Shown: piece by piece, positions 43,679 through 52,445 of the stretch
How positions within the stretch are numbered: the stretch's first letter is position 1
Layout of the letters: every line of letters starts with the position of its first letter
Assembly: GCF_022012395.1 (NCBI RefSeq)
Contig: NZ_JAKLTQ010000017.1
Location: 1-64,000 of the forward strand
Source: Arthrobacter hankyongi
GTDB taxonomy: Bacteria; Actinomycetota; Actinomycetes; Actinomycetales; Micrococcaceae
Length of the DNA: 64,000 nucleotides
Reading direction: 5' to 3'
Made by a program: the position numbers and the translations under genes
The notes under the pieces: generated by a model
The model's input: the letters and a program-made list of their open reading frames with translations, nothing else
The model's database searches: none
Told to the model about the DNA's origin: nothing

Positions 43679-44698
43679 ATGGACTCCAGACAGCGCCGCC
43701 GGCGGCGGATCCCCACCGTGCTGCAGCACCGCCACCCACGGCCCGGGGCGGCCAGCGGGCGGCTGGCCATCGGCGTGGATATCGGCGGCACCAAGGTGGC
43801 TGCCGGTGTCGTCGACGGCGAGGGGCAGGTGCTGGCGCAGGAGGTGCGGCAGACGCCCGGGGACGATCCGACCGAAGTGGAACGGGTCATCGCTCAACTG
43901 GTCCGTGCCTTCGCTGACAGCTACGCCGTCGGCTCGGTAGGGGTCGGTGCTGCGGGCTGGATGGATCTGGACGGCGGTACCGTCCTGTTCAGCCCGCATC
44001 TGGCCTGGCGGCACGAACCGCTGCGGGCCAACCTGCAGGCGCTGCTCGGCCGCCGGGTCGTGGTGGCCAACGATGCCAACGCCGCCGCCTGGGCGGAATG
44101 GCGCTTTGGCGCCGGGCGCGGCCAGCGCCGGCTGGTGTGCATCACCCTGGGGACCGGGATCGGCGGGGCCATGGTCACCGACGGCCGGATCGAGCGCGGC
44201 AACTGGGGCGTGGCCGGGGAATACGGACACCAGGTCCTGGTGCCGCACGGCCACCGCTGCGAATGCGGCAACCGGGGCTGCTGGGAGCAGTATGCCTCCG
44301 GCAACGCGCTGGGCCGGGAGGCCCGCGAATTGGCGGAGGCTAATTCGCCGGTCGCGCTGGAATGGCTGCGCGCTGCCGGCGGCCAGGCCGACGCCATTAC
44401 CGGGGCCATGATCACCGCGCTCGCGCTGGACGGACACGCGGCCAGCAGGGAACTGCTCGAGGACGCCGGTGAGTGGCTGGGCCTTGGGCTGGCCAACCTT
44501 GCTGCCGCGCTGGATCCCGGGATGTTCGTGATCGGCGGCGGGCTGTGCGAAGCGGGGGACCTGCTGCTGGAGCCGGCCCGGCACGCCTTCGCCCGCAATC
44601 TGGCCGGCCGCGGCTACCGTCCCGAGGCTCCGGTCCGCCCGGCAGTCCTCGGGGCCGGGGCAGGACTGGTGGGCGCCGCGGACCTGTCCAGGTTCTAG
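43679..44698 (+). CDS. glk: ROK-family glucokinase
   Basis: A 339-residue sugar kinase. The ATP loop GVDIGGTKVAAG is at residues 32-43, NDANAAAWAEWRFGAGRG near 122-139 contains the catalytic Asp, GTGIGGAMVTDG near 158-169 is the second ATP site, and the zinc-binding ROK motif CECGNRGCWEQYASG near 197-211 is intact. It lacks an N-terminal helix-turn-helix, so it is a kinase and not a repressor of the ROK family. A highly basic N-terminal 30 residues (QRRRRRIP) precede the domain. It is divergent from the fadD gene. Confidence 0.9.
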   Translation: MDSRQRRRRRIPTVLQHRHPRPGAASGRLAIGVDIGGTKVAAGVVDGEGQVLAQEVRQTPGDDPTEVERVIAQLVRAFADSYAVGSVGVGAAGWMDLDGGTVLFSPHLAWRHEPLRANLQALLGRRVVVANDANAAAWAEWRFGAGRGQRRLVCITLGTGIGGAMVTDGRIERGNWGVAGEYGHQVLVPHGHRCECGNRGCWEQYASGNALGREARELAEANSPVALEWLRAAGGQADAITGAMITALALDGHAASRELLEDAGEWLGLGLANLAAALDPGMFVIGGGLCEAGDLLLEPARHAFARNLAGRGYRPEAPVRPAVLGAGAGLVGAADLSRF

Positions 44699-44717
44699 CT
44701 GCCAGGCCTTTGCCCAG

Positions 44718-45083
44718 TTAGACTTTTGCTCCGTCGTCGTACCCGTCCCGTTCCGACGGCAGCCGCGAGACCAGGTATCCTGCCGCGGCGATGACCAGCA
44801 CGATGATCCCCAGCACGGCCGCCATGGGCACACCGCGCCAGAACATGGCAATCAACAGCAGCCCGACCGGTCCGCCGGCCACCATGAGCCAGGCCAGCAC
44901 CACCAGCGGTTCCCCGGCGCCCAGCGGCGCCGGTTCCGGCGGCACGTAACCTTCGTCGTCGTCGTCAGCGGCGGTGTAGTCCCGTGGCCCGGGCTCCGGG
45001 ACCAGTTCGCTGTCCGTGGATTCGAGCCGGGCCACCAGGTCCAGCCATTCGGCCTCCTCCCGGGACCGCTCAGGCTCGGTCAT
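44718..45083 (-). CDS. Small two-helix membrane protein
   Basis: A 121-residue protein of unknown function. The first 60 residues are acidic and hydrophilic (DDDDEGYVPPEPAPLG). Two hydrophobic helices follow, about 62-83 (LVVLAWLMVAGGPVGLLLIAMF) and 89-108 (MAAVLGIIVLVIAAAGYLVS). The C-terminus is polar (RLPSERDGYDDGAKV). The start overlaps the end of the alpha/beta hydrolase gene by 14 bases on the same strand, so the two are likely translationally coupled. Gene position matches a small membrane protein near plsC in related actinobacteria. Confidence 0.75.
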   Translation of the reverse strand: MTEPERSREEAEWLDLVARLESTDSELVPEPGPRDYTAADDDDEGYVPPEPAPLGAGEPLVVLAWLMVAGGPVGLLLIAMFWRGVPMAAVLGIIVLVIAAAGYLVSRLPSERDGYDDGAKV

Positions 45084-45828
45084 CTGCGGGCCTCCCTGCG
45101 GCCAGGAACCCGGCAGTGCGGGCAAAGATCGTTTCGGCGTCGTTGTCCAGCGTGGCCACATGGTAGCTGTCCGGCAGCGGGACCACTTCCAGCTGGCCGC
45201 CGATCCGGCGGCGGATCAGTTCCACGCTCGAAGCCGGGACCACATGGTCGACGGCGGACCGGAAGACCAAGGTGGGGGCGGTGACGGCCGGCAGCGCGGC
45301 GGCGGTATCGGCGATCAACCGGCGCAGCTGGTGCACTGCGGCCACAGGAGTACGCGGGTAGGCCTGTTCATCCATGCCCGGGCGCTTGATGTCGTTGCCG
45401 ATGGCTTTCACGCTGCGGACGGCGTATTTGAGCAGGCCGGCATAGCGCGCGGCGGGATCCGCGATGCTCAGTGCCGGATTGACGACGGCGACGCCGGCCA
45501 CCGGCCGGCGCGCGGCCAGCCGCAGCGCCAGCGTTCCGCCCATGGACAGGCCGGCGGCGAAGACGGCGGAGCGTTCGCGGGCCAGCTCGTCCCAGGCGCG
45601 TTCATAGGCGTCGTACCACTGCTGCCACGGGGTGCGGACCAGGTCCTGCCACCGGGTGCCATGGCCCGGCAGCAGCGGCACGGCGACGGTGAAGCCCTGC
45701 TCCGTGAGGTAGTCGGCCCAGCCCTGGATGCTGTGCGGGGAACCGGTGAAGCCATGGCCGAGCACAATGCCGATGGCGCCGTTGCGGCTGCCGGCCGCCG
45801 GAGTCCGGGCAGGCTGGATGGAAGTCAT
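45070..45828 (-). CDS. Alpha/beta hydrolase, carboxylesterase/monoacylglycerol lipase type
   Basis: A 252-residue serine hydrolase. The oxyanion stretch GIVLGHGFTGSPHSIQ is near residues 20-35, the nucleophile elbow GLSMGG near 93-98 (Ser95), the acid in FRSAVDHVVPA near 199-209 and the His in DSYHVATLD near 227-235, all in the correct order of a thermostable carboxylesterase (Est30 or BAAT-like). It has no signal peptide, so it is cytosolic. Its neighbours on both sides are lipid-related genes (fadD, plsC), so acyl-ester turnover is plausible but unproven. Confidence 0.88.
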   Translation of the reverse strand: MTSIQPARTPAAGSRNGAIGIVLGHGFTGSPHSIQGWADYLTEQGFTVAVPLLPGHGTRWQDLVRTPWQQWYDAYERAWDELARERSAVFAAGLSMGGTLALRLAARRPVAGVAVVNPALSIADPAARYAGLLKYAVRSVKAIGNDIKRPGMDEQAYPRTPVAAVHQLRRLIADTAAALPAVTAPTLVFRSAVDHVVPASSVELIRRRIGGQLEVVPLPDSYHVATLDNDAETIFARTAGFLAAGRPADDRA

Positions 45829-45962
45829 GCCTCTATCGTGTCATCCTGCACCACCGTGCGACTACGCCGGTCCGTGCCGCCTGGCCGGGGCGGCGTCCCG
45901 ATCGATTATTCTGGTGAGGAAAATGCAGCCAGCCCGCCGCAACCGGAACCGGAAGGCCCCTC

Positions 45963-46853
45963 GTGTTCTATTGGGTAATGAAGACGATCTTCATCGGACC
46001 GATCGTCCGGCTGCTGTTCCGGCCCTGGATCAAGGGATTGGACAATGTTCCCGCCGAGGGGCCGGCGATCCTGGCCAGCAACCACATGTCCTTCTCCGAC
46101 TCGATCTTCCTGCCGGTGGCGGTGACCCGGCCGGTGGTCTTCCTGGCCAAGGCAGAGTATTTCGCCGGCAAGGGGATCAAGGGCCGGCTGACCGCGGCCT
46201 TCTTCCGCATGACCAACCAGCTGCCGATGGACCGTTCCGGCGGCTCGGCGTCGGCCAACTCGCTGCTGGCGGGGGCCGATGCGCTGGCCCAGGGCGGGCT
46301 GCTCGGGATCTATCCCGAGGGCACCCGCAGCCCCGACGGCCGGCTCTACCGCGGCAAGACCGGTGTCGCCAAGCTGGCGCTGCGCACCGGCGTACCGGTG
46401 ATCCCGGTGGCCATGATCGGCACCGACAAGGTCCAGCCGATCGGGCGCCGGATTCCGAATATCCGCCGGGTGGGCACGATCATCGGCAAGCCGCTGGACT
46501 TTTCCCGGTACGAGGGCCTGGCCGAGGACCGGTTCGTGCAGCGGGCGGTTACCGACGAGATCATGTACGAAATCATGCGGCTGTCCGGCCAGGAGTACGT
46601 CGACGTGTACGCGTCCACAGTGAAGGCGCAGCTGGCGGCACGCAAGGCCGGCAAAACCGGCCGGACGGCCCAGCAGCAGCGGGCCCGGGACGCGGTCAGG
46701 CTCAGCCCGGAGCAGGCCGGCCAGACGGACCAGGCCGGAACCGGAGCGGGTGGGAAGGCTCCCGGAGCGATCACCGAAATCGGCGGCGCCCCGCCGGCCG
46801 GCCAGGCTCCCCGGCCGCCGGAGCAAGATCCAGGACGCACGCCGGAAATGTGA
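45963..46853 (+). CDS. plsC: 1-acyl-sn-glycerol-3-phosphate acyltransferase
   Basis: A 296-residue membrane-associated acyltransferase making phosphatidate. The catalytic HX4D box is NHMSFSD (His41-Asp46), then FLAKAEYF near 59-66 and the YPEGTRSPDGRLYRGKTGVAKLAL block near 117-140. The C-terminal 80 residues are a Gln/Gly/Pro-rich extension with no fold (RTAQQQRARDA, GAPPAGQAPRPPEQ). The GTG at 45963 has GGAAGG upstream; ATG at 45978 is an alternative. It is co-directional with aroG 64 bp downstream. Confidence 0.9.
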   Translation: MFYWVMKTIFIGPIVRLLFRPWIKGLDNVPAEGPAILASNHMSFSDSIFLPVAVTRPVVFLAKAEYFAGKGIKGRLTAAFFRMTNQLPMDRSGGSASANSLLAGADALAQGGLLGIYPEGTRSPDGRLYRGKTGVAKLALRTGVPVIPVAMIGTDKVQPIGRRIPNIRRVGTIIGKPLDFSRYEGLAEDRFVQRAVTDEIMYEIMRLSGQEYVDVYASTVKAQLAARKAGKTGRTAQQQRARDAVRLSPEQAGQTDQAGTGAGGKAPGAITEIGGAPPAGQAPRPPEQDPGRTPEM

Positions 46854-46905
46854 CAGCGGCGGCGGGAAGCGTTACGGCCCGGGCGGACAGCCACCGCCGC
46901 TGGGC

Positions 46906-46911
46906 TAGCAT
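46906..46911 (+). promoter_or_regulatory. -10 element placing the aroG transcript start on its GTG
   Basis: TAGCAT is followed by TAAGTT (6 bases) and the GTG at 46918. No ribosome site is present, so a leaderless transcript is predicted. Confidence 0.6.
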
Positions 46912-46917
46912 TAAGTT

Positions 46918-48309
46918 GTGACTGACCTCTCCGCAACCACCCTCTCGTCCGCACCGGTCCCCAGCGCCGCCGACTATCCGGGCCTCGATGCCTGGCGCGA
47001 CCTTCCCGCGGTCCAGCAGCCCACGTGGGCGGACAGTGAGGTGTTCCGGTCCTCGGTGGCCGAGCTCGCGGTCCTGCCGCCGCTAGTCTTCGCCGGCGAG
47101 GTGGATGTGCTGCGCGGCCGGCTGGCCGCCGCGGCCCAAGGCAAGGCGTTCCTGCTCCAGGGCGGCGACTGCGCCGAAACCTTCGATGGTGCCACCGCGG
47201 ACAAGATCAGTGCCCGGGTCCGCACCATCCTGCAGATGGCCGTGGTCCTGACGTACGGTGCCTCCCTGCCCGTCATCAAGATGGGCCGGATGGCCGGCCA
47301 GTTCGCCAAGCCGCGCTCTTCCAACGACGAAACCCGCGGAACCGAAACCCTGCCGGCCTACCGCGGCGACATGGTCAACGGTTACGACTTCACCCCGGAA
47401 TCGCGCGCCCATGACGCCGCCCGGATGGTCAAGGCCTACCATACCTCCGCCTCCACGCTGAACCTGATCCGTGCCTTCACGCAGGGGGGCTTCGCCGACC
47501 TGCGGCTGGTCCACCATTGGAACCGGGGTTTCATGGCCAATCCGGCGCACTCGCGCTATGAGTCGCTGGCCCGGGAGATCGACCGCGCGGTCAAGTTCAT
47601 GGATGCGTGCGGCGCGGACTTCGACGCGCTCAAGCGGGTGGAATTCTTCGCCAGCCACGAGGCCCTGGTGCTGGACTACGAGCGGGCGCTGACCCGGATC
47701 GATTCCCGTACCGGCCTGCCGTACGACACATCGGGCCACTTCCTCTGGATCGGCGAGCGGACCCGGCAGCTGGACGGGGCGCACGTGGACTTCCTCTCCC
47801 GCGTCCGCAACCCGATCGGCGTCAAGCTCGGCCCGAACAGCACCGCGGACGACGCCCTGCGCCTGATCGAGAAACTCGATCCGCAGCGGGAGCCCGGGCG
47901 CCTGACGTTCATCACGCGGATGGGAGCCGGGAACATCCGGGAGAAGCTGCCGCCGCTGGTCGAGAAGGTAACCGCCAGCGGCGCCCAGGTCCTCTGGGTG
48001 ACCGACCCGATGCACGGCAACACCGTGACCTCGCCCAACGGTTACAAGACGCGCATTTTCGACGACGTGATCGACGAGGTCCGCGGGTTCTTCGAGGTGC
48101 ACAAGGGCCTGGGCACGTTCCCGGGCGGGCTGCACGTGGAAATGACCGGGGACGACGTCGCCGAATGCCTCGGTGGCTCCGACCCCATCGACCAGGAGGC
48201 CTTCGTGGACCGCTACGAGTCCGTCTGCGACCCCCGGCTTAACCATATGCAGTCCCTGGAAATGGCGTTCCTGGTCGCCGGCTCGCTGGCAGCGAAGAAA
48301 GGCGCCTGA
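46918..48309 (+). CDS. aroG: 3-deoxy-7-phosphoheptulonate synthase, class II
   Basis: A 463-residue plant-type DAHP synthase, first enzyme of aromatic amino-acid synthesis. Signature motifs are LLQGGDCAETFDG near 78-90 (metal-binding Cys84), the PEP site RMAGQFAKPRSS near 123-134, FFASHEALVLDYERAL near 243-258, GERTRQLDGAHVDFL near 280-294, VTDPMHGNTV near 361-370 (metal His) and GGLHVEMTGDDVAECLGG near 402-419. By family the enzyme in mycobacteria is inhibited by aromatic amino acids and coupled to chorismate mutase. It is convergent with the PASTA kinase. Confidence 0.95.
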   Translation: MTDLSATTLSSAPVPSAADYPGLDAWRDLPAVQQPTWADSEVFRSSVAELAVLPPLVFAGEVDVLRGRLAAAAQGKAFLLQGGDCAETFDGATADKISARVRTILQMAVVLTYGASLPVIKMGRMAGQFAKPRSSNDETRGTETLPAYRGDMVNGYDFTPESRAHDAARMVKAYHTSASTLNLIRAFTQGGFADLRLVHHWNRGFMANPAHSRYESLAREIDRAVKFMDACGADFDALKRVEFFASHEALVLDYERALTRIDSRTGLPYDTSGHFLWIGERTRQLDGAHVDFLSRVRNPIGVKLGPNSTADDALRLIEKLDPQREPGRLTFITRMGAGNIREKLPPLVEKVTASGAQVLWVTDPMHGNTVTSPNGYKTRIFDDVIDEVRGFFEVHKGLGTFPGGLHVEMTGDDVAECLGGSDPIDQEAFVDRYESVCDPRLNHMQSLEMAFLVAGSLAAKKGA

Positions 48310-48323
48310 GCAGACAGGCGCCT
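48300..48323. terminator. Hairpin overlapping the aroG stop
   Basis: AGGCGCCTG (48300-48308) pairs perfectly with CAGGCGCCT (48315-48323) around a 6-base loop. It spans the aroG TGA and lies between convergent aroG and the kinase gene. No T-tract, so the role is tentative. Confidence 0.5.
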
Positions 48324-48333
48324 GAGCGCTGGG

Positions 48334-50436
48334 TCAGAAAGCGCGCAGTGTGATGACGCTGCCTTCCGGCGCGGTCCCGCCGTCGGGATCCTGCGACCGG
48401 ACGGTGGCGTCATCGCCGCCAAAGAAGAAGTTGCGCACGTCCACCTCGAAGCCGAGGTCCTCGAGCGTGCGCCGGGCGTCGCGGACCGACTGGCCGACCA
48501 CGCTGGGCACGTCCACCATGCGTGGCCCCAGGGACAAGGTCAGCGTGACCGTGTCGCCGGGGACCACGGTGCCTGACGCCGGCGACTGGGAAACGACTTT
48601 GCCGGCGTCGACCTCCCTGTCGTAGACGCGATCCTGGGCGATCGAGACTTTCAGGCCCTCCCGCTGCAGGTCGGACGTCGCATCCTCCACGCTTTCGCCG
48701 GTCACGTCGGGCACGTCGAAGGGCTCAGGCCCGGCCGAGGCGGTCAGGTCGATCGCGCTGCCCCGGCGCAGGTGCTCGCCGGCGGACGGATCCTGGCCCA
48801 GGATGCTGCCGGCCGGCGCCGACGCGTGGTACTCGCGGGTGATCTGGCCCGCGGTTAGGTTCGCTGCCTGCAGCTTGGCCTTCGCCTGTTCTTCGGTCAG
48901 GCCCAGCACCTTGGGCACCTCGAACAGTTCCGGTCCCTTGGAAACGATCAGGGTGACCGGCTCGAACCAGCGCACCTGGGCGGGCGGGGAGGGAACGGTG
49001 CCGACGGCCAGCCCGCGCTCGATTTGCTCGTCGAATACCTCGTTCAGCGAGAACTCCAGCCCGCGCTGCTGCAGCAGGGCCTGGGCATCGGCCGACGAGC
49101 GGCCGGTCACATCCGGAATGGAAATCGGTGCCCCGGGACCCATGCCGAAGAACCAGCCGGCGGTGGCCGCCAGCACTGCCAGGAGGGTCAGCACGACCGC
49201 CCAGACCACCCCGCGGCGGCGACGGTTCCCCGGCCGCAAGGCAACGGCCGGACGCCGGGCCTGCCGGGCACGCTCGCGTTCCCAGGCCCGCTCCTGCCGC
49301 TTGCTCAAGCCCCGGGGACGGGCGGCGCCGGGTACGGCCGGGAGGGTCCCGTCCGGCACCTGCGGCCGGACGGGACCCTGCGGCAGCGGGGTGCGGGGGA
49401 TCGCCGTCGTGCGCTGATAGCTCGGCGCAATCACGGTGGTCCGGTTCGGGTCCTCGCTGTGGTCATCGGCCGCCGCAGCCCCAGCTGCCGCGGGAAGGGT
49501 GTTGATCGGCTGCGTGCCGAGGCGCCCGGTGTCCGATCCCGGAACACCGCCCACGGCCGGACCGGCCATGGCGGCGCGGAAATCCAGCTCGCGGTCGCTG
49601 AGCGTGGTCCGGATGTGGCGCAGCTCGCCGAGCAAAGCCGTGGCGCTGTGCGGGCGCTGGTCAGGATCCCGGGCCGTGCACCACTGGACCAGTTCGTCAA
49701 GATCGGGGGCCAGGCCCGGCACCACGCTCGAGGGAAGCGGAACGGACGAGTTGACGTGCTGGTAGGCGATCTGGATCGAGGATTCACCGGTGAAGGGCTG
49801 CCGGCCAGTGAGCATTTCGAAGAGCATGATGCCCACTGAATAGATGTCGCTGCGTGCATCGGCGGCGGCGTTGGACACCAGCTCGGGAGCGATGTAAGCC
49901 ACGGTGCCGATCAGCGTGGCCGTGCTGTTGCTGGCGGAGGCTGCGCGGGCCAGGCCGAAATCGCCGATCTTGATCCGGCCGTCCGAGGACATGAGCACGT
50001 TCTCGGGCTTCACGTCCCGGTGCACCAATCCTGCCTGATGGGCCGCGGCGAGTCCTTCCACCACCGGATCCAGCAGCGCCAGCGCCAGCCGGGGCGTCAA
50101 GGCGCCCTTTTCGTTGAGCGTGTCCCGCAGCGTATGGCCGGGCACATATTCCATCGCCAGATAGGCGATGTCGCCGTCGTAGCCTTGGTCCAGCACGCCG
50201 ACGACGTGTGGATGCGACAGCCGCGCCGCGGATTTGGCTTCGCGTTCGAAGCGTTCCAGGAAGAAGCGGTCCGCGGCCAGGTGCGGATACAGGATCTTCA
50301 GTGCCACGGGCCGGTCCAGCCGGTTGTCCGTGGCGAGGTAGACGGTGGACATGCCACCGCGCGCCAGCCTCGAAATGATCCGGTAGCGCCCGTCCACGAT
50401 GGCACCGGCCAGCGGATCTGCTACATGTTCCTGCAC
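48334..50436 (-). CDS. pknL: PASTA-domain serine/threonine protein kinase (PknL-like)
   Basis: A 700-residue membrane kinase. The kinase domain (residues about 17-275) has the Gly-rich loop ARGGMSTVYLA, Lys47 in VALKIL, HRDVKPEN (Asp141), DFG at 159-161 and an activation segment with Thr172/Thr174/Thr178. A Pro/Arg-rich juxtamembrane linker precedes one TM helix near 410-430. Four PASTA repeats (about 435-700) form the extracellular part; they bind muropeptides or lipid II in related kinases. The gene pairs with aroG and the winged-helix gene at 52446 as in M. tuberculosis Rv2175c-Rv2178c. M. tuberculosis PknL lacks PASTA repeats, while the corynebacterial one has them. Confidence 0.93.
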   Translation of the reverse strand: MQEHVADPLAGAIVDGRYRIISRLARGGMSTVYLATDNRLDRPVALKILYPHLAADRFFLERFEREAKSAARLSHPHVVGVLDQGYDGDIAYLAMEYVPGHTLRDTLNEKGALTPRLALALLDPVVEGLAAAHQAGLVHRDVKPENVLMSSDGRIKIGDFGLARAASASNSTATLIGTVAYIAPELVSNAAADARSDIYSVGIMLFEMLTGRQPFTGESSIQIAYQHVNSSVPLPSSVVPGLAPDLDELVQWCTARDPDQRPHSATALLGELRHIRTTLSDRELDFRAAMAGPAVGGVPGSDTGRLGTQPINTLPAAAGAAAADDHSEDPNRTTVIAPSYQRTTAIPRTPLPQGPVRPQVPDGTLPAVPGAARPRGLSKRQERAWERERARQARRPAVALRPGNRRRRGVVWAVVLTLLAVLAATAGWFFGMGPGAPISIPDVTGRSSADAQALLQQRGLEFSLNEVFDEQIERGLAVGTVPSPPAQVRWFEPVTLIVSKGPELFEVPKVLGLTEEQAKAKLQAANLTAGQITREYHASAPAGSILGQDPSAGEHLRRGSAIDLTASAGPEPFDVPDVTGESVEDATSDLQREGLKVSIAQDRVYDREVDAGKVVSQSPASGTVVPGDTVTLTLSLGPRMVDVPSVVGQSVRDARRTLEDLGFEVDVRNFFFGGDDATVRSQDPDGGTAPEGSVITLRAF

Positions 50437-50460
50437 TCTTAGATACTAAGCCGTCCGGGC

Positions 50461-52293
50461 CTAGCGGAAGTTCTTCATGTGCGCCTTCACAGCCTTCACA
50501 TAGGCCTTGGTGTCCGAATACATGCCGTGGGTGGTCACCGAGTACTGGCCCTGGTAGTAGGAGGCGATCGCGATGTCCAGGGTGTCGCTGGTGCGCACCA
50601 GCGAGCGGATGATGGCGACGCCGGCGGCGGCATTGTCGTACGGGTCCAGCAGGTTCAGCTTCCGGCCGACCAGATCCGAGGCCCATTCGCCCGAGGACGG
50701 AATGACCTGCATGGTGCCGATGGCGTTGGCGGGGGAGACGGCGGTCTGCTGGAAGCCTGACTCCTGGTAGGCGAAGGCCAGGGCCAGGGCCGGATCCACC
50801 CCCATCGCCACCGCGGTGTCACGCACGATCTGCTGCATCTGCGCCTGGGTCGGCTGCGGAGTGGACAGCAGCAGCGCCTTGTTCTTGTTGGCGTCCGCCA
50901 CCACTGACTCGGGGTAGGTGTAGTGCAGGAACGTGCTCGGCACCAGCGGTTCGATGGCGGAGGAGGCTGCGCTGGTGGTGCCGCCGGAGGCTTTCAGCGT
51001 CTGGCCCGGGTAGATGGTCGAGGAGCTGCTCAGGCCGTTTGCGGCGAGCAGTTGGCTCAGGCCCATGCCCAGCCGCTCGGCGATGCCGGAGAGCGTGTCC
51101 CCGGCCCGCACGGTGTAGGTGGCGTTCGTCGCCGCGGACGCACCGTCGCTGGCGGCGTTGGCTGCCGGTGTTGCGCTCGTGGCGGCCGTGCTCTTGCCGG
51201 TGAGCTTGAGCTTCTGGCCCGGGTAGATGATCGAGCTGGATTTCAGGCCATTGGCGGAGAGTAGCTTGGCCAGGGTGGTGCCGTTGCGGGCGGCGATGCC
51301 GGAGAGGGTGTCGCCGGTCTTGACCGTGTAGCTGCCGGAGACGGTGGCCGCCTGTGCCGCCGGCTTGGCGGCGGCTGTGACTGTGCCTGCGCCTTTGCCG
51401 GTGAGCTTGAGTTTCTGGCCCGGGTAGATGATCGAGCTGGTCTTCAGCCCGTTGGCCGAGAGCAGCTTCGACAGCGAGATGCCGTGGCGGGAGGCGATGC
51501 CGGAGAGCGTGTCCCCGGCCCTGACCGTGTAGCTGGACGACATCGAGGTGGACTTGTTCAGGCTGGCGGCGGCCCCATACGAAGGAGCCTTGGCGGCTCC
51601 AGTGAGCTTGAGCTTCTGGCCCGGGTAGATGATCGAGCTGGTCTTCAGCCCGTTGGCCGCGAGCAGCTTCGACAGCGAGATGCCGTGGCGGGAGGCGATG
51701 CCCGAGAGCGTGTCCCCGGCCCTGACCGTGTAGCCGGACGCCTTGGACGAGGCTTTGATGGTGGTCTGCGCCGACCGGGCCGCAGTGCCGGTGAGCTTCA
51801 GTTTCTGGCCCGGGTAGATGATCGAGCTGGTCCGCAGTCCGTTGAGGCTGAGTACCTTGGAGGTGCTTAGCCCGTAGCGGGCTGCGATCGCGCTGACTGT
51901 GTCGCCGGAACGCACGATGTAGTTCGCCGGAACCGCGCTGCTGGCCGGTCGGAGCATCGAGGGCAGCTGCGCGGCGACCTGGGAGGCCGGAACCATGCGG
52001 GCCAGCAGCGGCCCGGAGGTCCCGTCCGCCAGCCGTGGCTGCAGCGCCATCCGCGGGGCCTGCTCGGCTGCCTGCGCAGGAAGGGCCAGTGCAGCGGAGG
52101 ATAGTACGACGGCGGGGATCGCAGCAGTGGCGGCAGCCGAAAGGAACATGCGTGACGGCTGGCCGCCGGGCATCGCCTGGGTGCTGATCGGACTGATGGT
52201 CGGTCGCTGGTCAGACATCGATGGTTCCTCACGTGGGTCGGCGGCGGAAGCCGGGCCGGTTGGCTGGTACCGGACAGTGCGGGTGTAATGCAT
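50461..52293 (-). CDS. Secreted lytic transglycosylase with five LysM repeats
   Basis: A 610-residue cell-wall enzyme. A signal peptide core lies near residues 48-72 (MFLSAAATAAIPAVVLSSAALALPAQA). Five LysM repeats follow (openings NYIVRSGDT, GYTVRAGDT, SYTVRAGDT, SYTVKTGDT and TYTVRAGDT, each ending in a form of IYPGQKLKLTG). The C-terminal transglycosylase (SLT) domain begins near residue 480, with the catalytic Glu in LALAFAYQESGFQ and NAIGTMQVIPSSGEWA. The start at 52293 has AGAGG upstream; ATG at 52218 with GAGGA is an equally good choice and gives a more normal signal peptide. It follows the kinase gene by 24 bp on the same strand. Confidence 0.92.
   Translation of the reverse strand: MHYTRTVRYQPTGPASAADPREEPSMSDQRPTISPISTQAMPGGQPSRMFLSAAATAAIPAVVLSSAALALPAQAAEQAPRMALQPRLADGTSGPLLARMVPASQVAAQLPSMLRPASSAVPANYIVRSGDTVSAIAARYGLSTSKVLSLNGLRTSSIIYPGQKLKLTGTAARSAQTTIKASSKASGYTVRAGDTLSGIASRHGISLSKLLAANGLKTSSIIYPGQKLKLTGAAKAPSYGAAASLNKSTSMSSSYTVRAGDTLSGIASRHGISLSKLLSANGLKTSSIIYPGQKLKLTGKGAGTVTAAAKPAAQAATVSGSYTVKTGDTLSGIAARNGTTLAKLLSANGLKSSSIIYPGQKLKLTGKSTAATSATPAANAASDGASAATNATYTVRAGDTLSGIAERLGMGLSQLLAANGLSSSSTIYPGQTLKASGGTTSAASSAIEPLVPSTFLHYTYPESVVADANKNKALLLSTPQPTQAQMQQIVRDTAVAMGVDPALALAFAYQESGFQQTAVSPANAIGTMQVIPSSGEWASDLVGRKLNLLDPYDNAAAGVAIIRSLVRTSDTLDIAIASYYQGQYSVTTHGMYSDTKAYVKAVKAHMKNFR
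51401..51739 (-). repeat. Near-identical LysM-encoding DNA repeats
   Basis: The copies beginning at 51401 and 51602 agree over about 135 bases with only a few differences and are offset by 201 bp (67 codons). The other LysM copies are more diverged. Confidence 0.85.
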
Positions 52294-52445
52294 GGTGCCT
52301 CTGTTGTTGATGTGACAACTGAGACTCTTGTGAATCTACACTATCGCTGCATAACACAAAAGCTTGCGCGGAAGATCCAGAACCGAAGGCGGCGTGTCGG
52401 ATGGGCGAATGGCTCCGGACGCCCGGGCCGTGGCAACCTTGTTAA

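Noticed and set aside
42038-44851. 937-codon minus-strand open frame
   Set aside because: It overlaps the fadD gene in another frame and runs opposite glk; no protein family is visible.
52294-52445. c-di-AMP (ydaO-type) riboswitch before the LysM gene
   Set aside because: Such riboswitches precede many actinobacterial wall hydrolase genes, but this 152-base region is too short and lacks the conserved GA-rich core.
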